DNA of 36,968 nucleotides from Anaerolineales bacterium UBA2317. Lineage in GTDB: Bacteria > Chloroflexota > Anaerolineae > Anaerolineales > Villigracilaceae. The position numbers and the translations under genes are program-made. This document shows positions 31,112 through 36,968 of the stretch, piece by piece (position 1 is the stretch's first letter; the number at the start of each line of letters is the position of its first letter). The notes beneath the pieces are model-generated. The model saw only the letters and a program-made list of their open reading frames with translations, was not told where the DNA came from and made no database searches. The stretch is from the NCBI GenBank assembly GCA_002345215.1, contig DDVH01000029.1, positions 85,737 through 122,704 of the forward strand. The letters run 5' to 3'.

Positions 31112-31705
31112 ATGAAAAAAGCACTAGGTTTTTTAGGCAATGAATTTTTCTTAGGTACGATGATTGCATTACTTTCTGTTTTTACGGCGGTTGCAAGTTA
31201 TCAGGGAGCGATGGCAGACTCAGAACAAAACAAGTTTGAAATTCTCGGAATGCAATATCTAAACGATGGCAATGCAGAGTATCTGACATCCAATCAATAC
31301 ATCTCGCAAGATTATTCTTATTACGATAACTGGTTCTTAAATGTAGATGAACGACCAGACATTGCCGAATATTATGAATTTAATTTTTCACCTGAATTGC
31401 AAGCCGCTATTGAACGTGATAACGGCATTTGGGATGATGAATATTATGATGCGATGTATGCTATTCCCGCTGGGCTCTTCGATGAGTCTGACTATAACTT
31501 TGAAATCGGTGCACAATGGGATGAACGTGGTGACCAACTTCAACTCGTCATGTTAATTATGGCATTAGGTTTGGCATTTGCGGCATGGGCATCGTTGATG
31601 TCTGTTGAAAGTAACATGCGTTATCTATTTGCATTGCTCGGTGTGATTGCTTTAATTGCAGGTGTTATTGCTTATATTACACTTGTACCAACCGTTGTTG
31701 TGTAA
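31112..31705 (+). CDS. Integral membrane protein of unknown function
   Basis: A 197-residue protein with an N-terminal hydrophobic helix (about 14-33), an acidic, Tyr-rich central loop (about 35-135, NQYISQDYSYYDNWFLNVDE, many Asp/Glu) and two C-terminal helices (about 143-161 and 169-192). The central loop would be outside the membrane. I see no known domain; there is loose similarity in layout to DUF4337-type proteins. The ATG at 31112 has AAAGGAGAAG 5-6 nt before it. A palindrome terminator follows. Confidence 0.78.
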   Translation: MKKALGFLGNEFFLGTMIALLSVFTAVASYQGAMADSEQNKFEILGMQYLNDGNAEYLTSNQYISQDYSYYDNWFLNVDERPDIAEYYEFNFSPELQAAIERDNGIWDDEYYDAMYAIPAGLFDESDYNFEIGAQWDERGDQLQLVMLIMALGLAFAAWASLMSVESNMRYLFALLGVIALIAGVIAYITLVPTVVV

Positions 31706-31716
31706 ATAATACTTTC

Positions 31717-31751
31717 AGTATGGACACAACAATGTTGTGTCCATACTTTTT
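31717..31751. repeat. REP-like palindrome acting as bidirectional terminator (copy 2)
   Basis: A perfect palindrome of 15-nt arms (AGTATGGACACAACA, centre A, complement 31733-31747) followed by T's. The inner 29 nt (31718-31746) align without gaps to the glmS-downstream palindrome: the arms GTAtGGACACaaCa and GTAgGGACACggCg differ at four positions, each with a compensating change. It lies between two convergent genes. Confidence 0.85.
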
Positions 31752-32697
31752 ATTTAACTTCAAATACCACTTCTGTTAATTTCCCGTTTTCAATTCTTAT
31801 AAATCTTTCGTTTAAACCACTTTGATCATTGAATGCGATTCGATAGTCACCGATTGGTAAATTATTCAATACGGCATCTTCGGGATTAAATTCAAAACCT
31901 TTGGTATATGAATTGACATAATACACAAAATTATCAACTAGCCTTGTGATCACTAACGGATATTCATAATTTCTATCGTACGGCGTATTCAACGTGATGG
32001 ATAATGCACCCGTTCCATCTTTTGGAATAAAAAATAATTCTGGGTTTTGAGTCGTGAATCTATCGTACATATCGCTTCCATACCTGACCTCAAAATGTAG
32101 ATGTGACCCTGTAGCACCACCTGTCTGCCCGACTTGTCCGATTAAATCACCTGCTTGAACAATATCGCCTACATTCACAAGAATCGCGGATAAATGAGCA
32201 TACAAGGTATAAAAATCATTTTCATGTTTAATCACAATCAAATTGCCGTAAAAATTTGACCATTGACTAAACAAAGTCACTTTATCTGTATCTGCAAACA
32301 CCACTTCCCCATCCCCGGCCGCATAGACGGGAGTCCCAAATTCGTTTTGAAATTCCACGCCATGATGCGGGTCACGCCTACCGTTTTGAGTTGAGGCATA
32401 GGCATAACTCATATCAATGGAATCATTATCAGGTGGAAGAATTGGGCGTTGAAAAAGAAAATTGTAATCAGTGATGCAGTAATCAGAAGTCAGTGGGTCA
32501 CATGGAATTGGAGTTGATGTTGGTATCAAAGTGACAGTCGCCTCAGAGGTGACTGTCACTTGTGGAGTGATAAAAGTTGGTGTAGAAGTTGGGATAATAA
32601 CAGTTGAAGTTGCTGAAGGTGATGTAGCATCAGATTGAACAGGCACATTACAAGATATAAGTAACAAAAAAAAGAAAATAAATTTTATTGATTTCAT
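31750..32697 (-). CDS. M23-type peptidase lipoprotein
   Basis: A 315-residue probable lipoprotein: MKSIKFIFFFLLLISC is a signal peptide with lipobox, followed by a Thr/Pro/Ser linker (about 20-65). The M23/LytM domain (about 90-225) contains RRDPHHGVEFQNEFGTPVYA, VIKHENDFYTLYAHL and GSHLHFEVRYG. The ligand motif is HHGVEF where most M23 peptidases have HxGxD, so an Asp ligand is replaced by Glu and activity is uncertain; HLHFE is intact. A C-terminal beta domain (about 235-315) has no clear family. The gene lies downstream of the formiminotransferase gene with a palindrome in the spacer. Confidence 0.9.
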   Translation of the reverse strand: MKSIKFIFFFLLLISCNVPVQSDATSPSATSTVIIPTSTPTFITPQVTVTSEATVTLIPTSTPIPCDPLTSDYCITDYNFLFQRPILPPDNDSIDMSYAYASTQNGRRDPHHGVEFQNEFGTPVYAAGDGEVVFADTDKVTLFSQWSNFYGNLIVIKHENDFYTLYAHLSAILVNVGDIVQAGDLIGQVGQTGGATGSHLHFEVRYGSDMYDRFTTQNPELFFIPKDGTGALSITLNTPYDRNYEYPLVITRLVDNFVYYVNSYTKGFEFNPEDAVLNNLPIGDYRIAFNDQSGLNERFIRIENGKLTEVVFEVK

Positions 32698-32707
32698 AAA
32701 TTGAATC

Positions 32708-32734
32708 GTAGGGGCGAGGTGACCTCGCCCCTAC
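32708..32734. repeat. REP-like palindrome (copy 3)
   Basis: A 27-nt palindrome: arm GTAGGGGCGAGGT (32708-32720), centre G, exact complement 32722-32734. It sits between two genes of the same orientation (FTCD and M23). Related to 7299-7327 through the GTAGGG/CCCTAC ends and to the ribozyme insertion at 5204-5228 through GACCTCGCC. Confidence 0.85.
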
Positions 32735-32740
32735 AGCAAA

Positions 32741-34267
32741 TTAAATTCCACCACGTTCTTTCATTATCTTTCTAATTTCTTTTTCGAGTTTATCTGCTTT
32801 CTTTTCGAGGTCGGCGAGTTCTTTGAGGTATTCATCACCAGCGGATTTATCAGGGAGTGAGTGAATATTAATTCGCACATTGTAAGCCGCGGCAGTTAAG
32901 GATGCACGAGACATGGCAAAACCAGACATAGCATCACTAATTGCATTGAGATTTCCATGCTCGGCACATTTGATGGCGAGTTCCATGATTTTTACAGAGC
33001 GTTGTACTGATTGCAAAGGAACATAAGCGGCATTCATCGTCGCAATTTGAATCGCGGCTGTTCGTGCAGTTTGTTGTTCTTCTGTCTCTTTAGGTAATTT
33101 AAATGCACCAATGACGGCTTCAAATGAAGCGGCATCATCTTCTACGGCTTGAGTCATTTCGGCGCGGAGTTTTTCTGCCATCACATGCACGGCTTGCATC
33201 TCGGCTTCAACCTCTGCATATTTTTTTCGTCCAATGGTTAAGCCTGAAACCATTGCAACAAGCCCCGCACCCATTGCGCCAGCATACGCGGCGGCGGAGC
33301 CACCTCCAGGAGCAGGTAAGGCGGAGGCTAATTCGTCCAAGAATGAAACAGGTTTACCCGTAGATGAAGAAGCGTCTGAAGCATAAAGTCGAGTTTCAAG
33401 AATCTGTTCTTTATCAAATCCATCTAATTGTGTGTACCAAACAGCCGCATCAATCAATGCTTCTTGCGGAATTAATCCGACGAGTTCGCTGTGATGAATG
33501 GCGACACCATATCGTTGGGCTTCGCGTCGAATAAATTCAACCACGCGACCAATTGGCGTTTCACGAAAATTTGTGAGGTTCATTGAAACTTGTGCGCGAC
33601 CATCGACAAGCAAGCCAAGCCCTTTGACATAACGCAAGCCGCCCGATGATTGACGAACTGCCTTTGCAATTTTCTTGGCGATGTCAACATCATCAGTTGT
33701 TAAATAAACATTGAATGCAATTAACGGATTTCTGGCACCAATAACAGTGGCACCTGCTTTAGGAAGTTTGCTTGGACCAAAATCTGGTTTGCGATTTTCA
33801 TTTGATTCGATTTCGGTTTTGAGAACTTCGTATTGACCCGTGCGGATGTTTTCGAGATTCGTTCGTTCGGGTTTGGTTGCCGCCGCTTCATACAAATAGA
33901 CGGGGATGCTGAGTTCTGAACCTACGCGTTGACCTAATCTTTTGGCAATTTCAATACAATCATCCATGCTGGCGTTGGACAATGGCACAAACGGAACAAC
34001 ATCGGTTGCACCAATACGCGGATGCTCGCCTGTGTGATTATCCAAATCAATTAATTCGGATGCAGTTTTGATGGCACGAAAGGCGGCTTCTTCCACACCT
34101 GCAGGTGACCCTGCAAAAGTTAACACCGTGCGATTGTGGTCAAGGTCGGATGAACGGTCGAGGAGTTTTACGTCGCTGACCGATTGGATAGACGCGACGA
34201 TTTGGTCAATGACTTCGGGTCGCCGCGCTTCGGAAAAGTTGGGGATACACTCGATGAGTTTGGTCAT
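32741..34267 (-). CDS. ftcD: Fused glutamate formimidoyltransferase-cyclodeaminase
   Basis: A 508-residue bifunctional enzyme. Residues 1-300 are the formiminotransferase (LIECIPNFSEARRPEVID, catalytic His82 in NHTGEHPRIGATDVVPFVP, VSMNLTNFRETPIG). Residues about 315-500 are the all-helical formiminotetrahydrofolate cyclodeaminase (PAPGGGSAAAYAGAMGAGL, AMSRASLTAAAYNVRIN). It moves the formimino group of formiminoglutamate (from histidine breakdown) to tetrahydrofolate and deaminates it to methenyl-THF. The fused form is well known from animals and occurs in some bacteria; separate genes are also common. No hut genes are in the window. The ATG has a weak SD (AAGAGA). Confidence 0.95.
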   Translation of the reverse strand: MTKLIECIPNFSEARRPEVIDQIVASIQSVSDVKLLDRSSDLDHNRTVLTFAGSPAGVEEAAFRAIKTASELIDLDNHTGEHPRIGATDVVPFVPLSNASMDDCIEIAKRLGQRVGSELSIPVYLYEAAATKPERTNLENIRTGQYEVLKTEIESNENRKPDFGPSKLPKAGATVIGARNPLIAFNVYLTTDDVDIAKKIAKAVRQSSGGLRYVKGLGLLVDGRAQVSMNLTNFRETPIGRVVEFIRREAQRYGVAIHHSELVGLIPQEALIDAAVWYTQLDGFDKEQILETRLYASDASSSTGKPVSFLDELASALPAPGGGSAAAYAGAMGAGLVAMVSGLTIGRKKYAEVEAEMQAVHVMAEKLRAEMTQAVEDDAASFEAVIGAFKLPKETEEQQTARTAAIQIATMNAAYVPLQSVQRSVKIMELAIKCAEHGNLNAISDAMSGFAMSRASLTAAAYNVRINIHSLPDKSAGDEYLKELADLEKKADKLEKEIRKIMKERGGI

Positions 34268-34336
34268 TTGGTCTCTTTATTATTGGTCTGATTGGTGTTA
34301 TTTGAAAAATAAAATTATAAAACTATAACGGTCATA

Positions 34337-35953
34337 TTATTCTCCCCACATAAGTACCTTTCCTCTATCCCAATATACGTATGGAGAATCTTTCTTAAGA
34401 ATTAATGTGGTAACACCGTTCTCATCTACGTATTCAAAACGCACATAATTTTCCACGGTATAGCGCCGAAGATTTTGGCCAATCCAATGATAACGCTGTA
34501 TATATACAGGTTGTAATTCTTTGATAGAGTAGTTTAAATCATATTTATTATGCCCTGGTATGGTAATTTTTTGAAGCCAAACAAATTCAGAAGGCAAGTG
34601 CGGATACATCCTGGCAATATATAGATCAGATTTTCCTAAAAAATCGATAGCATATCGATCTGTATAGTACGGAATACTTCCAGCCCAAAATACACCAATT
34701 GTTGCCTGGGGCATTAAAATTGCATTCAAGGCAACTGATTTATTAATATTATTTTGATTATAAATAACATCAGAAAGCTGAACCTTAAGCCTAATTTCAT
34801 TAAGATATGGGAAAGCGTTTAAGTAACATACAATAGCGAAAAATATAAAAAAAACGAGCTCTTTCATATTTTTTTTAAAAAACATATTGAAAGTTTTTTG
34901 TGATTTTTCTAAAATAAGATCAATTACATCTTTCATAAATAAAGTTGAAAGAATCATTATAAGCGGGATGACTGGGATCATAAATCTCCACCTGCCCCAT
35001 GCGTCCCCTCCTACATAGATTTGATAAACAACTGCAAACAATATTAATATCAAGAAATATATTTTTTTACTATTGCTACGAAACAAAGAGCCAAACAAAG
35101 CAAGAAGCAACAGTAGATTGTTAGATTTAATGAAGTCCCAACTATATACTAACCCATCATTTATTCTAATCAAGAATGGTACTTGATCAACCTTTAGGTA
35201 ATAAGTGTTTGGCAATATATCACCGTAATAAAGCCAACGAAAAATGGTTTGAGAAACAACAAAAAAACCTAAAATTAACCCTGAAAAAAGAATTGACTTA
35301 ACGCTTGAAAAATCTTTTGTGTATACACTTAAAATAAAATAATAAACTAGGGTAATTGCACTATATATCAAAGCATCATTCCTCGTTAGGAATGCGAACC
35401 CGAAAAAAATAAATGAAAAAAACAATTGGCTTTCATTTTTAGTACGCAACCAACAAACAGATTGAAAAAACGCTAACAACAGCAATATGGAAAGCAGACC
35501 TGTTTCCATCCCCATCAATGACCAATAAGATAGTGGATAGTAAAATAAGACTAAGACAAACACACCCGTGGATAAAAAATTATTTTCTTGAATTTTGTTA
35601 AAAAGGGATTTAGCAACTATAGCTACACCTAGTACTGTGAAAGCACCTAACAATTGAACACCTAATACAGCTGTTTTTTTATCTAACAAACTAGTGAATA
35701 CGGACATAACCAAAGTCATTAAAAAATTAGAATAGCCCTCAACAAATTCACCTGAATTCCAGACTAAACCATTTCCATGAGAGAAATTCCATGCATAGCG
35801 CATAGAAATCATCGCATCATCAAAAAGGGAATAATAACGTTTACCATCAATAGCAACAAAAGAAGTATTAAAAACAAAAAAGATTGCCCAACCTATATAA
35901 AGCGTAGCAATTAGTAAACTAAATTTTTTTTCAAAATTTAATCTATAGTTCAT
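34337..35953 (-). CDS. GT-C-like polytopic membrane protein (putative glycosyltransferase)
   Basis: A 538-residue protein with roughly ten hydrophobic segments followed by a soluble C-terminal domain (about 400-538). After the first membrane helix is SLFDDAMISMRYAWNFSHGN then GLVWNSGEFVEGYSNFLMTL, matching the 'DD...YxxN...GHGLVWN.GE.VEGYTN' motif of AftB-like arabinofuranosyl and other lipid-linked-sugar GT-C transferases. DD may bind metal and the polyprenyl-phosphate-sugar donor. The acceptor is unknown. The gene is visibly more A+T-rich than its neighbours (many AAA, ATT and TTT codons), and the flanking spacers are too. It lies 69 bp upstream of ftcD, on the same strand, without evident coupling. 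Confidence 0.82.
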   Translation of the reverse strand: MNYRLNFEKKFSLLIATLYIGWAIFFVFNTSFVAIDGKRYYSLFDDAMISMRYAWNFSHGNGLVWNSGEFVEGYSNFLMTLVMSVFTSLLDKKTAVLGVQLLGAFTVLGVAIVAKSLFNKIQENNFLSTGVFVLVLFYYPLSYWSLMGMETGLLSILLLLAFFQSVCWLRTKNESQLFFSFIFFGFAFLTRNDALIYSAITLVYYFILSVYTKDFSSVKSILFSGLILGFFVVSQTIFRWLYYGDILPNTYYLKVDQVPFLIRINDGLVYSWDFIKSNNLLLLLALFGSLFRSNSKKIYFLILILFAVVYQIYVGGDAWGRWRFMIPVIPLIMILSTLFMKDVIDLILEKSQKTFNMFFKKNMKELVFFIFFAIVCYLNAFPYLNEIRLKVQLSDVIYNQNNINKSVALNAILMPQATIGVFWAGSIPYYTDRYAIDFLGKSDLYIARMYPHLPSEFVWLQKITIPGHNKYDLNYSIKELQPVYIQRYHWIGQNLRRYTVENYVRFEYVDENGVTTLILKKDSPYVYWDRGKVLMWGE

Positions 35954-36198
35954 TAACTAAATTCATTACTAATAATAATTCTCATTACAAATTCCATTAT
36001 AAACTACTTTAATCTCTAGACAAATCCTTTACCTATTACTCAACTGCAATAACTTTTCATATAAATTGCAAACTATCTTTCAAAAATTAGTGCTAAAATA
36101 AAAAAACACAAGTAGTATCATTGCGGGCAAGAATTGGAATAATATTCAAATGTATCAATTTGTTAAAGTAACTGTTTAAAATGTGAAGGGTAATACGA
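35954..36198. other. AT-rich spacer without identified gene
   Basis: About 245 bp between divergent genes, strongly A+T rich, with several short hydrophobic-codon frames but no credible ORF or RNA fold. Promoters for both neighbours are expected here; I could not pick convincing -35/-10 pairs. Confidence 0.5.
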
Positions 36199-36438
36199 TT
36201 GAGTCATTTTGAACGATTTGAAAGAAAGATTCTACTCCGCTCCTTAGGGGTTATTATCCTCGGCGGTGTGGTTGTATTTATCATTCGAGTCGTGACTCAA
36301 AATACAAATTCATTAGTTCTCGTCCTTGCAATTGCCGTTTGGCTCATTTTGAGTTTTATCGCTTCGTCACGGCTCAGGCGGAGGGATGAAACAGTCCCTG
36401 CTTATAAAAAACGAATCAAATATATTGAAGAAGAGTAA
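36199..36438 (+). CDS. Small two-helix membrane protein
   Basis: A 79-residue protein with a basic N-terminus (MSHFERFERKILLRS), two membrane helices (about 14-31 and 37-54) and a charged tail (RLRRRDETVPAYKKRIKYIEEE). The start is TTG at 36199, with GAAGGG about 8 nt upstream. No family recognised. It ends 33 bp before the MOSC-domain gene, on the same strand. Confidence 0.7.
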   Translation: MSHFERFERKILLRSLGVIILGGVVVFIIRVVTQNTNSLVLVLAIAVWLILSFIASSRLRRRDETVPAYKKRIKYIEEE

Positions 36439-36471
36439 AATATTTATTATTAATCCAAACAAAGGAGCAAA

Positions 36472-36968
36472 ATGTTAAAACAAATCCCCATTTCAGAATT
36501 AGAGTTAGGCATTGACGAAATTAAAGATTCACCAAAAGATAATGGCGTTTTGGAAATGATTGTCCGCAGACCTGAAACCGAAACCAGAGAAATTATCAAT
36601 TTTGCTGAAATCAATTTGGAAACTGGGCTTGAAGGCGATAATTGGAAAGCGCGTGGCAGTTCCGCCATGCCCGATGGTTCCGCTGACCCTGAAGCTCAAA
36701 TCACATTGATGAATTCGCGCGTCATTCAATTGCTTTCAGGCGATAAAGAAAATTGGCAATGGGCTGGCGACCAATTATTTGTAGATATGGATTTAGGCAT
36801 TGAAAATCTTCCGCCTCATTCTCGCATTCAAATTGGTTCAGCGATTCTTGAAATTTCTGCTACGCCTCATACGGGATGCAAAAAATTCTCAGGTCGCTTT
36901 GGTGTAGAGGCATTAGCCTTTATCAGCACACCGTTAGGTAAAGCCTTGCGCATGCGTGGCGTCAATGC
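36472..36968 (+). CDS. MOSC-domain protein, 3' truncated by the window
   Basis: The open frame from the ATG at 36472 (SD AAAGGAGC) runs to the end of the window. It begins MLKQIPISELELGIDEIKDS and carries the MOSC-type features: RRPETETR near the start, EGDNWKARG, ITLMNSRVIQLL, DQLFVDMDLGIENLP, and the conserved Cys in TPHTGCKKFSGRFG. MOSC domains are beta-strand modules that carry a sulfur/molybdenum-cofactor-related Cys in MOSC sulfurases and mARC-like proteins. The short N-terminal region here suggests a free-standing MOSC protein. The C-terminus is not visible. Confidence 0.85.
   Translation, partial: MLKQIPISELELGIDEIKDSPKDNGVLEMIVRRPETETREIINFAEINLETGLEGDNWKARGSSAMPDGSADPEAQITLMNSRVIQLLSGDKENWQWAGDQLFVDMDLGIENLPPHSRIQIGSAILEISATPHTGCKKFSGRFGVEALAFISTPLGKALRMRGVN

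Overview
The window looks like chromosomal DNA of a low-GC member of the Chloroflexota, most likely Anaerolineae. This is inferred from style, because no 16S or other marker gene is present. The clues are extracytoplasmic proteins with Thr/Pro 'TPTxTPT' linkers, lipoproteins combining an NBR1-type Ig domain with peptidoglycan-binding repeats, a eukaryote/archaea-type prolyl-tRNA synthetase, several apparently leaderless promoters and abundant small intergenic palindromes. Both ends cut through genes.

Region 1 (1-5060) is the end of a Tad/Flp-pilus-like cluster on the + strand. It holds a truncated beta-rich surface protein, a TadE-like minor pilin, a TadG-like protein with a vWA domain and a second TadE-like protein carrying Thr-rich repeats, closed by a strong terminator. 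Region 2 (5060-7330) is glmS behind a recognisable glmS self-cleaving ribozyme. The ribozyme carries a ~74-nt insertion, part of which resembles a palindromic repeat found elsewhere in the window.

Region 3 (7355-17140) is mostly housekeeping: a KAS III-like thiolase-fold enzyme, dCMP deaminase, lipoproteins, a DUF2834-iscX-mrp operon that points to Fe-S cluster handling, a YqaE/Pmp3 peptide, RicT (PSP1), a PIG-L deacetylase and an M20 amidohydrolase. Region 4 (17140-21340, mainly - strand) holds a DUF2726 + zinc-finger protein, a membrane-anchored STAND NTPase whose C-terminus appears frameshifted, and a CCA-adding-type nucleotidyltransferase.

Region 5 (21340-25200, + strand) starts with a divergent promoter, a 17-codon leaderless ORF and an attenuator-like terminator before a LOG/SLOG-family gene. 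It continues with a composite palindromic element, proS, a HEAT-like protein and a small alpha/beta hydrolase. Region 6 (25200-31710) has a DUF3592-like membrane protein, a DAO-family FAD oxidoreductase translationally coupled to a CoA-transferase, a small unknown gene, acetyl-CoA synthetase and a membrane protein. Region 7 (31750-36968) has an M23 lipoprotein, a fused formiminotransferase-cyclodeaminase, an AT-rich GT-C-like membrane protein, a small membrane protein and a 3'-truncated MOSC-domain gene.

The most notable signals are: the glmS ribozyme with its embedded repeat-like hairpin; the leader ORF plus attenuator at 21327-21466; three architectures of intergenic palindrome; the STAND NTPase with an amyloid-motif-like N-terminus and a broken C-terminal domain; and a group of -10 boxes placed 7-8 nt before start codons. 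No tRNA, rRNA, CRISPR array, transposase or integrase was seen.
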